Source: Neorhizobium huautlense
GTDB lineage: Bacteria; Pseudomonadota; Alphaproteobacteria; Rhizobiales; Rhizobiaceae
Assembly: GCF_002968575.1 (NCBI RefSeq)
Contig: NZ_PVBM01000004.1
Location: 62,001 to 126,000 of the forward strand
Direction of reading: 5' to 3'
DNA length: 64,000 nt
A program made the position numbers and the translations under genes. A model generated the notes under the pieces. The model was not told the DNA's origin, searched no databases, and saw nothing but the letters and a program-made list of their open reading frames with translations. Of this stretch, positions 42,853 to 51,945 are shown one piece after another (within the stretch, counting starts at the first letter, position 1; every line of letters begins with the position of its first letter).

Positions 42853-43425
42853 ATGTCAAAAGAAATCCATACTCAGATCACCGCAGAAGAGATCGCCCAC
42901 ACTTTCGAAGATACAGCGCCAACAGCGCACGCCTCCGACTACGGCTTTGAAGATTGGCTGACGCTCATCGTCTTCTGGCTGATGACGGGCTGTGTCTTCC
43001 TGCAGTTCTTCACCCGCTATGTCCTCAACGATTCCTATGCCTGGACCGAAGAGATCGCGATCAACTGCCTGATCGGCGTCGTCTTCCTCGGATCGGCGAT
43101 GTGCGTGCGCGTCTCGCGTCATATTCAGGTGGACGTGCTTTATCATTATCTTCCTGCAGCATTTGCGCGGTTTTTATCGATCTTTGTCGATGTCGTTCGT
43201 ATCGCCTTCTTCGCCTATGCCTGCTGGCTGATGTGGCGCTATGTGGAAATTGTCGCCCATGAGCGCATGGTGACGATCGACCTGCCCCGGAACATCGTCT
43301 TTTACAGCGTCATGGCAGGCTTCGCTCTTATGCTTATCCGCTCCATCCAGGTTTTCGTCGGCAATCTGCGCCGCGGCTATTCCGTTCTCGAACGGCCTGA
43401 AATGTTCCAGAAGCTCGAGGACTGA
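42853..43425 (+). CDS. TRAP transporter small membrane subunit (DctQ family)
   Basis: A 190-residue protein with four membrane helices and the DctQ marker stretch RYVLNDSYAWTEEIA. It bridges the binding protein and the large subunit. GGAAGG lies 6 bases before the ATG at 42853; the N-terminal 45 residues are unusually long, polar and cytoplasmic. The large-subunit gene starts 5 bases after its stop. Confidence 0.92.
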   Translation: MSKEIHTQITAEEIAHTFEDTAPTAHASDYGFEDWLTLIVFWLMTGCVFLQFFTRYVLNDSYAWTEEIAINCLIGVVFLGSAMCVRVSRHIQVDVLYHYLPAAFARFLSIFVDVVRIAFFAYACWLMWRYVEIVAHERMVTIDLPRNIVFYSVMAGFALMLIRSIQVFVGNLRRGYSVLERPEMFQKLED

Positions 43426-43430
43426 TCGTC

Positions 43431-44843
43431 ATGTTGCTGCTCGTTGGTTCCTTCCTCGTTTTGATGCTCGTGGGCGTGCCCGTCGCCATCTCCATGGCGG
43501 TAGCCTCGGTCCTCTACCTTGTTCTCTACGGCGTTGCCCCCGACATCATCGCTGCGCAGCGAATGATTGCCGGCGTGGAGAGTTTCCCCCTGCTCGCTGT
43601 CCCCTTTTTCATCCTCGCCGGGAACCTGATGAATTCCGCCGGCGTCACCGGACGCATCTACTCCTTTGCCGTTGCTCTCGTCGGCTGGATGCGAGGCGGC
43701 CTGGCGCAGGTGAATATCATCGGTTCGGTCATCTTCTCTGGCATGTCCGGCACGGCACTCGCCGATGCGGCCGGCATCGGTACCATCGAAATCAAGGCGA
43801 TGAAGGATCACGGCTATCCGGTGGAGGCGGCGGTCGGCGTAACAGCCGCTTCGGCAACGCTCGGACCGATCTTCCCGCCGTCGCTGCCCTTCGTCATCTA
43901 TGGAATGATGGCGAATGTCTCGATCGGCGCCTTGTTCATGGCAGGCATCGTGCCGGGCGTCGTCATGACACTGCTGATGATGATCACAGTCGCCATCTTC
44001 GCTTATATCAAAAGCTGGGGTTCCGACACGCCTTTCAATCTTCGCCAGCTCGGATCGGCATCCCTGGAAGTCGTAATTGTCTTCGCTGTCCCACTGCTGA
44101 TCTACCTGCTGATGTCTGCAGGCCTCTCGATGAATCTGGCGGTCGGCATCGCGCTAGTCGTTCTGCTTGCCCTTGACTGGTATTTCGACTTTTCGGCCGT
44201 TCTGGCGCTGATGACGCCGGTTATCCTGATCGGCGGCATGACCATGGGCTGGTTTACCCCAACGGAAGCGGCGGTTGCAGCGGTTCTGTGGTCACTGTTC
44301 CTCGGCCTCGTGCGTTATCGAACCATGACGCTGTCCACTTTGGCTCGCGCCACATTTGATACTATCGAGACGACCGCCTCGGTTCTGTTCATCGTAACGG
44401 CCGCGTCGATTTTCGCCTGGCTCCTGACGGTCAGCCAAGCGGCTCAAATGCTCTCCGGCGCGATCCTGACGATCACCGACAACAAGTGGGTTTTCCTGAT
44501 CCTCGTCAACCTCCTGATGCTTTTCGTGGGGTGTTTCCTCGATACGATCGCGGCAATCACCATTCTGGTGCCGATCCTGCTTCCTCTGGTACTCCAGTTC
44601 GACATCGATCCGGTGCATTTCGGTCTGATCATGACGCTCAACCTGATGATCGGACTCCTCCATCCACCGCTCGGCATGGTGCTTTTCGTATTGTCGCGCG
44701 TTGCAAAATTGTCCGTGGAGCGTACGACGATGGCGATCCTGCCTTGGCTCGTGCCGTTGTTCATCGCACTCATCCTGATCACCTTCGTTCCGGCGATCAC
44801 GCTCTGGCTGCCGACGGAATTCGGCCTTATCCGCGGCAATTGA
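43431..44843 (+). CDS. TRAP transporter large membrane subunit (DctM family)
   Basis: A 470-residue ion-coupled transporter with about 12-13 hydrophobic segments. DctM features visible are PFFILAGNLMNSAGVTGR, FSGMSGTALADAAGIGTIEIKAM and FPPSLPFVIYG. It is some 40 residues longer than the usual 425-430, mostly by an inserted hydrophobic stretch near residues 205-240 (VVIVFAVPLLIYLLMSAG). It drives sugar-acid import by sodium or proton symport. Confidence 0.94.
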   Translation: MLLLVGSFLVLMLVGVPVAISMAVASVLYLVLYGVAPDIIAAQRMIAGVESFPLLAVPFFILAGNLMNSAGVTGRIYSFAVALVGWMRGGLAQVNIIGSVIFSGMSGTALADAAGIGTIEIKAMKDHGYPVEAAVGVTAASATLGPIFPPSLPFVIYGMMANVSIGALFMAGIVPGVVMTLLMMITVAIFAYIKSWGSDTPFNLRQLGSASLEVVIVFAVPLLIYLLMSAGLSMNLAVGIALVVLLALDWYFDFSAVLALMTPVILIGGMTMGWFTPTEAAVAAVLWSLFLGLVRYRTMTLSTLARATFDTIETTASVLFIVTAASIFAWLLTVSQAAQMLSGAILTITDNKWVFLILVNLLMLFVGCFLDTIAAITILVPILLPLVLQFDIDPVHFGLIMTLNLMIGLLHPPLGMVLFVLSRVAKLSVERTTMAILPWLVPLFIALILITFVPAITLWLPTEFGLIRGN

Positions 44844-44852
44844 GGAACTGAC

Positions 44853-45896
44853 ATGCGAACACGTTTCGCACGGCTGTATGGCGAGCGCGATCTACGCATC
44901 GAAGAGGGGCCGGTTCCAGCTCCTCGCGAAGGCGAAGTCTTGTTGAGGATGGCGGCAGGCGGCATCTGCGGCTCCGACCTCCACTACTACCAGGATGGCG
45001 GCTTCGGCCCTGTCCGGGTGCGAGAACCGATCATTCCCGGGCACGAGGCGGCGGGATATGTGGAGACCCTGGGGCGGGGTGTTTCCGGCGTTGAAGTCGG
45101 TGCCCTGGTATCGGTCAATCCAAGTCGACCCTGCGGGCATTGTCGCTTCTGCAAGGAGGGGCTGCCGATCCACTGCCTCGAGATGCAGTTCATGGGGAGT
45201 GCCATGCGCCTTCCCCATGCGCAGGGCATGTTCCGGGACTATCTGGTCGTGCCGGCGATCCAATGCCATCCCGCGGGCAAGATCGTCAGCGCTGGCGAGG
45301 CTGCCTGCGCCGAACCCCTTGCGGTCTGCCTCCACGCGGTCACGCAGGCGGGAGACTTATCCGGGAAGAGAGTGCTCGTGACTGGCGCCGGGCCAATCGG
45401 AGCACTGGTCGTTGCAGCGGCGCGCCATGGCGGCGCAACAGAGGTCGTCGTCACCGATCTCATGGATGCAGCCCTGGAGCGAGCGTCCGCCATGGGCGCC
45501 AGCCGCACCATTAACATTGTGAAAAACGGGGCAGAACTCACAGCATACGAAAAGGACAAGGGACAGTTCGACCTGGCCTTCGAATGCTCGGCTGCGGCGC
45601 CGGCGATTCGCAGTGCAATCGCCACGGTCAAGCCTCGTGGCCTGATCGTTCAGGTGGGCGTTACCGGTGATACAGTTGTTCCTCTCAATGCGCTTGTCGG
45701 CAAGGAACTGCGTTGGATCGGCTCCCAACGGTTCGATAGGGAATTTTCGATTGCCGTCGATCTCATTTCCAGCCGCAGGATCGACGTGCGGCCGATCATC
45801 TCCCACACTTTCCCGATTACCCAAGCGCTCGCCGCCTTCGAACAGGCCGGGGACCGTTCCACAGCCTGCAAGGTGCAACTTACATTTCTGGCCTGA
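44853..45896 (+). CDS. zinc-dependent sugar-acid dehydrogenase, L-idonate/L-gulonate 5-dehydrogenase type
   Basis: A 347-residue medium-chain dehydrogenase. Catalytic zinc ligands are in GICGSD and GHEAAG; structural zinc cysteines in PCGHCRFCKEGLPIHC; the Rossmann motif GAGPIG follows. It most resembles L-idonate 5-dehydrogenase. Beside uxuA it may oxidise L-gulonate or a similar aldonate to D-fructuronate, which would then need UxuB (mannonate oxidoreductase), not found here. Substrate is inference. Confidence 0.88.
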   Translation: MRTRFARLYGERDLRIEEGPVPAPREGEVLLRMAAGGICGSDLHYYQDGGFGPVRVREPIIPGHEAAGYVETLGRGVSGVEVGALVSVNPSRPCGHCRFCKEGLPIHCLEMQFMGSAMRLPHAQGMFRDYLVVPAIQCHPAGKIVSAGEAACAEPLAVCLHAVTQAGDLSGKRVLVTGAGPIGALVVAAARHGGATEVVVTDLMDAALERASAMGASRTINIVKNGAELTAYEKDKGQFDLAFECSAAAPAIRSAIATVKPRGLIVQVGVTGDTVVPLNALVGKELRWIGSQRFDREFSIAVDLISSRRIDVRPIISHTFPITQALAAFEQAGDRSTACKVQLTFLA

Positions 45897-45919
45897 AAAG
45901 GCCCTTCGAGGACATTCCG

Positions 45920-47116
45920 ATGAGACATACATGGCGGTGGTTCGGTCCGATCGACAAGGTAGGCGTAGAGGACGCCGCCCAGGCCGGGGCACAGGGGATT
46001 GTCAGTGCACTTCATCACATTCCGACCGGCGAAGTCTGGCCGATGGAGGAGATTGGCAAGCGTCATGATGAAATCAGAGCCGGAGGCCTGGTCTGGGATG
46101 TGGTCGAGAGCGTCCCTATCTCCGAAAGCATCAAGACCCAGACCGGCGACTGGCGCAGTCATATCGCAAACTGGCAGGAGACGCTCAGGCGTCTGTCGGC
46201 CTCGGGGATCCGCACTGTCTGCTATAACTTCATGCCGGTGCTCGACTGGACCCGCACGGATTTGCGCTGGACGGCACGCCACGGCGCCAAGGCCATGCGC
46301 TTCGACCTCATCGATTTTGTCGCCTTCGACCTTCATCTCCTGAAGCGCCCCGGCGCTAGCGAAGACTACGAGGAGGCCATTCGGGAAAAGGCAGCAGTCC
46401 GATTTGCGCAAATGCCCGACGAGCGGCGCACGGCACTCTCGAAGAACATCGGCGCAGGGCTTCCTGGCTCGGCAGACGGCTATACGCTGCCGCAACTGCT
46501 CGAGCTTTTGCAGACCTATTCCGGCATCACACGCGAAAAACTGCAGCAACATCTCGTCGACTTCCTGTCGGAAGTCACGCCGGTGGCCGAGCGTGTCGGC
46601 ATCAATATCTGTGCGCATCCGGACGACCCACCGTGGGCATTGCTCGGCTTGCCACGCATTCTCTCCAGTGAAGAGGACTACCTTCGCATGCTGGCGGCTG
46701 TCGATAGCCCGGCAAATGGGGTGACTTTCTGCACGGGTTCGCTTGGCGCGCGAGCCTCCAATGACTTACCCGCGATGGTGAGGCGTCTCGCTCCGCGCAT
46801 TCACTTCGTCCACCTGCGCAACGTTCATCGCGAAGAGGAAGGCACCCCCTGCTCGTTTTTCGAAGACGAACATCTTGAGGGTGATACGGACATGGTCGCG
46901 GTCATCGCCGAACTGCTCGCCGAAGAGAAGCGCCGCAAGGCCCAAGGCCGCTCCGATCACCAGATACCGATGCGCCCGGACCACGGACAGGAAATTCTCG
47001 ATGACCTCAAGCGCGGCGCCCAGCCGGGCTATCCTGCCATCGGCCGGCTGAAAGGGCTTGCCGAACTGCGTGGTATCGAACGCGCGCTATCCCACAGAAC
47101 ATATGGGCTTCCGTGA
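45920..47116 (+). CDS. uxuA: D-mannonate dehydratase
   Basis: A 398-residue enzyme of the UxuA TIM-barrel family. Family segments include WFGPIDKVGVEDAAQAGAQGIVSALHHIP at the start, the metal-binding AHPDDPPW, VHLRN and MRPDHG motifs. It converts D-mannonate to 2-keto-3-deoxygluconate. The downstream kinase and aldolase are not in the window. It ends the operon, convergent with frcR 14 bases away. Confidence 0.95.
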   Translation: MRHTWRWFGPIDKVGVEDAAQAGAQGIVSALHHIPTGEVWPMEEIGKRHDEIRAGGLVWDVVESVPISESIKTQTGDWRSHIANWQETLRRLSASGIRTVCYNFMPVLDWTRTDLRWTARHGAKAMRFDLIDFVAFDLHLLKRPGASEDYEEAIREKAAVRFAQMPDERRTALSKNIGAGLPGSADGYTLPQLLELLQTYSGITREKLQQHLVDFLSEVTPVAERVGINICAHPDDPPWALLGLPRILSSEEDYLRMLAAVDSPANGVTFCTGSLGARASNDLPAMVRRLAPRIHFVHLRNVHREEEGTPCSFFEDEHLEGDTDMVAVIAELLAEEKRRKAQGRSDHQIPMRPDHGQEILDDLKRGAQPGYPAIGRLKGLAELRGIERALSHRTYGLP

Positions 47117-47130
47117 TCTCGCAAGCGGAT

Positions 47131-48372
47131 TTACAGTGACGGCGCGCCGCTCACTTCCTTGAACAAAACGCTCTGGTCGGTGAGATATTTGGCAAAGATC
47201 GGCAGGCTGGCTCCGCCGATCGCCCTTGCCTGCGAGCCGACTTTGCCTTCGACGATATCCGGAATGATCACGCCCTGCAGGTCCAGTCTGCCAACCGCAT
47301 CTATAGTGGCGCTGACAATCCGTTTGCGGACCCAGCCGGGGAAACCGCCATCGATTACCGCTGCGCCAAAGTCGATGATCGAGGCGGCGGCTACGATCGC
47401 CTGCGCCAGCGCATCGGCCGTCTGCTGAATCCAAAGATCCAGCGGTTCTCCGAAATCGACCCAGCCGTCCGCAGAATACCAGAGCGGCTGCGGATCGATG
47501 CCCCGTTCCTGCAAGAGGTTTTCCAGTACGAAAATAGAGGCGATATCAAGCAGCTGGCGGGTTTCCCCCGCCTTGCCGCGAACGGGCAAGGGACCGACCG
47601 CGCCCGCCGTTCCGGTACGGCCGGAAAAAATCGCAGAATTGAGAACGATACCGCCGCCGATAAACGACCCGATAAAAAAGTACACGAAATCCGGATAGGC
47701 CGGGCCGACGCCGAAGACGAGTTCTGCACCACAAGCGCTTGTCGCGTCGTTTTGCAGGTAAACGGCATGCCGTACACGGCTGGCAATTTCGCCCTGCAGA
47801 TCGAAACTGCGCCAGACGTCCATCGCCCCCTCCGGAGCGCCTACCTCGTCTGCCCAGTTCCATAGCTCGAATGGCGCGGCAACGCCGATTCCGGCGATAC
47901 GGCCACGCTCTGCCTCGTCCATCTGGGATTCGATACGCTCGATTCCCGAAATGATGATGTCCAGGATTTTCGCCGGCTGCGGATAGGCGTAGGTCTCATG
48001 ATACTGCCGTCTTATTTTGCCCATGAAGTCCATGAGCACGAGGTCGGCGCTGCGGCGGCCGATCTTCACTCCGAAGGAATAGACGGCATCAGGGTTGAGC
48101 CGCATCGGCACCGAGGGCTGCCCTACCCGGCCGCGTACCGGCTCTCCGCGCAAAAGCAGCCCGTCCTTTTCCAAAGACCGCATGATCACGGAAACGGTCT
48201 GCGCCGACAACCCGCTCCGCCTGGTGATGTCGGCCTTGGACATCGAGCCGTTTAGACGCACCAATGAAAGAACCAGCCTTTCATTATAGGCTCTGACACG
48301 CACCTGGTTGGCGCCGCCGGTAAGGTTGCCCGGCAGCGCTTGGACCTGACCCGCGCCATCTGAAACCGTCAT
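47131..48372 (-). CDS. frcR: ROK-family repressor of the fructose transporter
   Basis: A 413-residue ROK protein: N-terminal winged helix (SKADITRRSGLSAQTVSVIMRSLEKDG) and a sugar-kinase-like domain (GIGVAAPFELW, GSFIGGGIV). The zinc motif CxCGxxGC of true glucokinases and NagC is absent. It is divergent from frcBCA, as in Sinorhizobium where FrcR is the regulator. The ATG at 48372 is supported by GGGAGG 8 bases upstream, so a start 9 codons earlier is less likely. Confidence 0.85.
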   Translation of the reverse strand: MTVSDGAGQVQALPGNLTGGANQVRVRAYNERLVLSLVRLNGSMSKADITRRSGLSAQTVSVIMRSLEKDGLLLRGEPVRGRVGQPSVPMRLNPDAVYSFGVKIGRRSADLVLMDFMGKIRRQYHETYAYPQPAKILDIIISGIERIESQMDEAERGRIAGIGVAAPFELWNWADEVGAPEGAMDVWRSFDLQGEIASRVRHAVYLQNDATSACGAELVFGVGPAYPDFVYFFIGSFIGGGIVLNSAIFSGRTGTAGAVGPLPVRGKAGETRQLLDIASIFVLENLLQERGIDPQPLWYSADGWVDFGEPLDLWIQQTADALAQAIVAAASIIDFGAAVIDGGFPGWVRKRIVSATIDAVGRLDLQGVIIPDIVEGKVGSQARAIGGASLPIFAKYLTDQSVLFKEVSGAPSL

Positions 48373-48679
48373 CGGCTTTCCTCCCAGATCATCGGCCACC
48401 GCGAATTACCTCAGATTTCGAAATATCCGCGCGGACATTGATCAAAATTTCTGGTTGTCGCACCCCCGGAATTCCCGGGCCGTGAATCTCCTCCGCTGCG
48501 GACTATCGCACGGTGGATAAATAATTCAATCGGAATTAATTATTGACAGGTCCTTTTTATTTGTTCTTAATTGTCGATGTAAGAGTGCAGGACGGGCTGG
48601 AGGAGACACCCTGTCAAACTTGGCGCCTGCGCCGCTCATCGGTCCGCGTGACGGACAGCGTTAACTCTGGGAGGAGACC
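48373..48679. other. frcR-frcB regulatory gap
   Basis: The 307 bases between the divergent genes hold the frcB promoter and operator at 48520-48572. The part nearest frcR (48373-48515) shows no exact repeat or obvious promoter. Confidence 0.5.
48520..48572 (+). promoter_or_regulatory. frcB promoter with overlapping inverted repeat
   Basis: TTGACA (48543-48548) is followed after 18 bases by TTAATT (48567-48572). The inverted repeat AATAATT/AATTATT (48520-48526 and 48538-48544) overlaps the -35 box; a second, AATTC/GAATT, lies inside it (48523-48537). AT-rich dyads are typical targets of ROK repressors, so this is the likely FrcR operator. Confidence 0.55.
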
Positions 48680-49705
48680 ATGAAGAAATCCGTACTTTCC
48701 GCCGCATTCGGCGCACTTGCCCTCGGCGTAGCCTTTTCTGCACCTGCTCATGCGGCTGATGTTTCCGCCTGCCTGATCACCAAGACCGACACCAATCCCT
48801 TCTTCGTCAAGATGAAGGAAGGCGCCACCGCTAAGGCCAAGGAACTCGGCGTTACCCTGAAATCCTATGCAGGCAAGATCGATGGCGACAGCGAAAGCCA
48901 GGTGGCCGCTATCGAAAGCTGCATCGCCGATGGCGCCAAGGGCATCCTGATCACCGCTTCCGATACCAAGGGTATCGTTTCCTCGGTGAAGAAAGCGCGT
49001 GACGCAGGCCTCCTCGTGATCGCGCTCGACACGCCGCTCGATCCAGCTGATGCCGCAGACGCAACCTTCGCAACCGACAATCTGCTCGCCGGCAAGCTGA
49101 TTGGCCAGTGGGCCAAGGAAACGCTCGGCGACAAGGCCAAGGAGGCCAAGGTGGGCTTTCTCGACCTGACGCCGTCGCAGCCGACCGTCGACGTTTTGCG
49201 CGACCAGGGCTTCATGATGGGCTTCGGTATCGATCCCAAGGACCCGAACAAGATCGGCGACGAAAACGATCCGCGAATCGTCGGTCATGATGTGACCAAC
49301 GGCAACGAAGAAGGCGGCCGCAAGGCCATGGAAAACCTTCTCCAGAAGGATCCGAGCATCAACGTCATCCACACGATCAATGAACCGGCAGCCGTGGGTG
49401 CCTACCAGGCCCTTAAGGCGGTCGGCATGGAAAAGAACGTCCTGATCGTCTCGGTCGACGGCGGTTGCCCCGGCGTCAAGTCGGTCAAGGAAGGCGTTAT
49501 CGGTGCCACCTCGCAGCAGTATCCGCTGCTGATGGCGTCCCTCGGCATCGAAGCGATCAAGAAGTTCGCCGACACCAAGGAAAAGCCGAAGCCGACCGAA
49601 GGCAAGTCCTTCTTCGATACCGGCGTATCGCTGGTGACCGACAAGCCTGTGTCCGGTGTCAAGTCGATCGACACCAAGGAAGGCACGGCCAAGTGCTGGG
49701 GCTAA
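48680..49705 (+). CDS. frcB: fructose ABC transporter, substrate-binding protein
   Basis: A 341-residue periplasmic sugar-binding protein. Signal peptide ends AHAADV. The opening [20 protein letters not shown] and the [12 protein letters not shown] stretch match FrcB of rhizobia very closely. FrcB binds fructose, and in Sinorhizobium also ribose and mannose. Strong GGGAGG precedes the ATG. A hairpin separates it from frcC. Confidence 0.93.
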   Translation: MKKSVLSAAFGALALGVAFSAPAHAADVSACLITKTDTNPFFVKMKEGATAKAKELGVTLKSYAGKIDGDSESQVAAIESCIADGAKGILITASDTKGIVSSVKKARDAGLLVIALDTPLDPADAADATFATDNLLAGKLIGQWAKETLGDKAKEAKVGFLDLTPSQPTVDVLRDQGFMMGFGIDPKDPNKIGDENDPRIVGHDVTNGNEEGGRKAMENLLQKDPSINVIHTINEPAAVGAYQALKAVGMEKNVLIVSVDGGCPGVKSVKEGVIGATSQQYPLLMASLGIEAIKKFADTKEKPKPTEGKSFFDTGVSLVTDKPVSGVKSIDTKEGTAKCWG

Positions 49706-49725
49706 CCCGCATACTATAGGCAACC

Positions 49726-49750
49726 CGGCCGGGGACTTGATCCTCGGCCG
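49726..49750 (+). terminator. attenuator-like hairpin between frcB and frcC
   Basis: CGGCCGGGGA (49726-49735) pairs with TCCTCGGCCG (49741-49750) through 10 pairs, one of them G-U, around a 5-base loop; CTTTG follows. It lies between the binding-protein and permease genes and probably raises frcB mRNA relative to frcC and frcA. Confidence 0.6.
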
Positions 49751-49843
49751 CTTTGAACCGACGATGGCCGTTACCCGACCGACGGAAGAGCGGGGTGAAG
49801 GGTAGAGCTTCTGCGCGCCCGGCGCGTAGGCCGAGGAGGAAAC

Positions 49844-50908
49844 ATGACTGAAGCACAGGAATTCGAACGAGTTCTTGACGAGAGCGACAAGAACGTCGCC
49901 TCTTTCGAGCACAGCGACATATCGTTTCTCAAACGAGCACAGCACTTTCTGCATTCGACGCCTGCGGCAGTACCGCTGATCGTCCTGGTGCTGGCAATCA
50001 TCATCTTCGGCTTGACGATCGGCGGGCGGTTCTTCTCGTCCTATACGCTGACGCTCATTCTCCAGCAGATTGCCATCGTCGGCATTCTCGGGGCTGCGCA
50101 GACGCTCGTCATTCTGACGGCCGGCATCGATCTCTCGATCGGCGTCATCATGGTTTTTTCCGCCGTTATTATGGGCAATTGCGCAATCACCTACGGACTT
50201 CCCACTCCCATCGCGATTGCGATCGGCATGGGGACCGGAGGGCTTTGCGGCCTGCTGAACGGCTTCCTCGTCGCCTTTATGAAGCTGCCGCCGTTTATCG
50301 TGACGCTCGGCACCTGGAGTATCGTCATGGCGACGAACTTCATCTATTCGGCAAATGAAACCATTCGCGATGCCGATGTCGACGCCCAGGCACCTCTGCT
50401 GCATCTATTCGCTGTCAGTTTCAGACTTGGTACCGCCGTACTGACGCTGGGCGTCATTGCCATGGTCCTGCTTGTTCTGGCGCTCTGGTATATTCTCAAT
50501 CACACGGCCTGGGGCAGGCATGTCTATGCAGTTGGCGACGACCCCGAAGCGGCAAAGCTTTCCGGTATTCAGACCAAGCGTGTCCTGCTCGCGGTCTATA
50601 CGATCTCCGGCGTGATCGCGGCCTTTGCGGCCTGGGTATCGATCGGCCGCAATGGATCCATCTCGCCGTCGGCTGCGGTCACCGACTATAACCTTCAGGC
50701 GATCACCGCGACTGTGATCGGCGGTATCTCCCTCTTCGGCGGGCGTGGCTCGATCCTCGGCACGCTGTTCGGTGCCATGATCGTCGGCGTGGTCTCGATG
50801 GGATTGAACATGCTCGGAGCCGATCCGCAGTGGAAGGTTCTTTTGACCGGTGTTCTCATCATCGCGGCCGTTGCGGTCGACCAGTGGATCAGAAAGGTGT
50901 CGGTGTAA
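49844..50908 (+). CDS. frcC: fructose ABC transporter, permease
   Basis: A 354-residue permease with 8-10 membrane segments. The sugar-permease loops TLVILTAGIDLSIGVIM and GGISLFGGRGSILGTLFGAMIVG are conserved. GAGGAGG lies 4 bases before the ATG. The N-terminal 45 residues are polar and cytoplasmic. It is followed by frcA one base later. Confidence 0.94.
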   Translation: MTEAQEFERVLDESDKNVASFEHSDISFLKRAQHFLHSTPAAVPLIVLVLAIIIFGLTIGGRFFSSYTLTLILQQIAIVGILGAAQTLVILTAGIDLSIGVIMVFSAVIMGNCAITYGLPTPIAIAIGMGTGGLCGLLNGFLVAFMKLPPFIVTLGTWSIVMATNFIYSANETIRDADVDAQAPLLHLFAVSFRLGTAVLTLGVIAMVLLVLALWYILNHTAWGRHVYAVGDDPEAAKLSGIQTKRVLLAVYTISGVIAAFAAWVSIGRNGSISPSAAVTDYNLQAITATVIGGISLFGGRGSILGTLFGAMIVGVVSMGLNMLGADPQWKVLLTGVLIIAAVAVDQWIRKVSV

Positions 50909-50909
50909 C

Positions 50910-51689
50910 ATGGCAATCGAACCCATTCTTTCGGCTCGCGGCCTCGTCAAGCGTTACGGACGGGTCACCGCACTCGACTATGCTGATTTCGATCTCTACC
51001 CGGGCGAAATTCTTGCCGTGATCGGCGACAACGGCGCCGGAAAGTCATCGTTGATCAAGGCCATATCCGGCGCGGTCACCCCCGATGAAGGGGAAATCAG
51101 GCTGGAAGGCCAGCAGGTCCAGTTCAAGTCGCCGATGGAAGCGCGCGAAGCCGGCATCGAAACGGTCTACCAGAACCTCGCGCTCTCCCCGGCCCTTTCG
51201 ATCGCCGACAACATGTTCCTCGGCCGCGAAATCCGCAAACCCGGCGTTCTCGGTAGCTGGTTTCGCATGCTCGATCGTCCGGCGATGGAAAAGCGGGCGC
51301 GCGACAAGCTTTCCGAACTGGGATTGATGACGATCCAAAACATCAATCAAGCGGTGGAAACGCTGTCAGGCGGTCAACGGCAAGGTGTCGCCGTCGCGCG
51401 GGCCGCAGCCTTTGGCTCCAAGGTCGTCATCATGGACGAGCCAACCGCTGCACTTGGGGTGAAGGAAAGTCGTAAGGTCCTCGAACTCATCCTCGACGTA
51501 CGGTCGCGCGGCCTGCCGATCGTGCTGATTTCCCACAATATGCCGCATGTCTTCGAAGTCGCCGACCGCATCCATATCCATCGCCTCGGCAAACGGCTGA
51601 CCGTGATCAATCCGAAAGAATACACGATGTCGGATGCGGTCGCTTTCATGACAGGTGCAAAGGCACCGGCAGAACCCGTCGCAGCCTGA
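50910..51689 (+). CDS. frcA: fructose ABC transporter, ATPase
   Basis: A 259-residue ATPase with one nucleotide-binding domain, as in rhizobial FrcA, unlike the double-domain RbsA type. Walker A GDNGAGKS, signature LSGGQRQG and Walker B VVIMDEP are present. The frcK kinase gene that follows frcA in Sinorhizobium is missing here; a hairpin follows instead. Confidence 0.93.
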   Translation: MAIEPILSARGLVKRYGRVTALDYADFDLYPGEILAVIGDNGAGKSSLIKAISGAVTPDEGEIRLEGQQVQFKSPMEAREAGIETVYQNLALSPALSIADNMFLGREIRKPGVLGSWFRMLDRPAMEKRARDKLSELGLMTIQNINQAVETLSGGQRQGVAVARAAAFGSKVVIMDEPTAALGVKESRKVLELILDVRSRGLPIVLISHNMPHVFEVADRIHIHRLGKRLTVINPKEYTMSDAVAFMTGAKAPAEPVAA

Positions 51690-51697
51690 TCGACAAG

Positions 51698-51727
51698 GGG
51701 AGGCCCGGCAAACAAGCCAGGTCTCCC
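51698..51727 (+). terminator. terminator-like hairpin after frcA
   Basis: GGGAGGCC (51698-51705) pairs with GGTCTCCC (51720-51727) with one G-U, extended after one mismatch by GGC/GCC around a short AAACAA loop. It marks the end of frcBCA, though no long T run follows. The remaining gap to 51945 shows no gene. Confidence 0.5.
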
Positions 51728-51896
51728 TCGCATGTCACTCGGCTCTGGATACGGCGTTCGGCCAACGATGTTCAGCGTCTGCTCTGGAAACGCGTAACGG
51801 TCCGCCCTTTACCCTTGTCACCGTTATTCGCCCCTGCTTTCGCTCTGCCGCTGAAGCAGGCGGGAGAAAGATTTCCGATCCTCGGCAATGAAAGGC

Positions 51897-51922
51897 GGAA
51901 CAAGGGACGACGAGGCGAATTT
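51897..51922 (+). promoter_or_regulatory. possible EcfG/RpoE2-type promoter
   Basis: GGAAC (51897-51901) is followed after 18 bases by TTT, as in the loose RpoE2 pattern GGAAC-N18-TT; the -10 part is weak. It would start transcription about 20 bases before the gene at 51946, whose family type fits stress control. Confidence 0.3.
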
Positions 51923-51945
51923 ATCTGGCAACCAAGGAGCGCACC

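Noticed and set aside
48614..50404. A 596-codon minus-strand frame across frcB and frcC
   Set aside because: It covers two real genes and their hairpin in antisense, with no recognisable domain.
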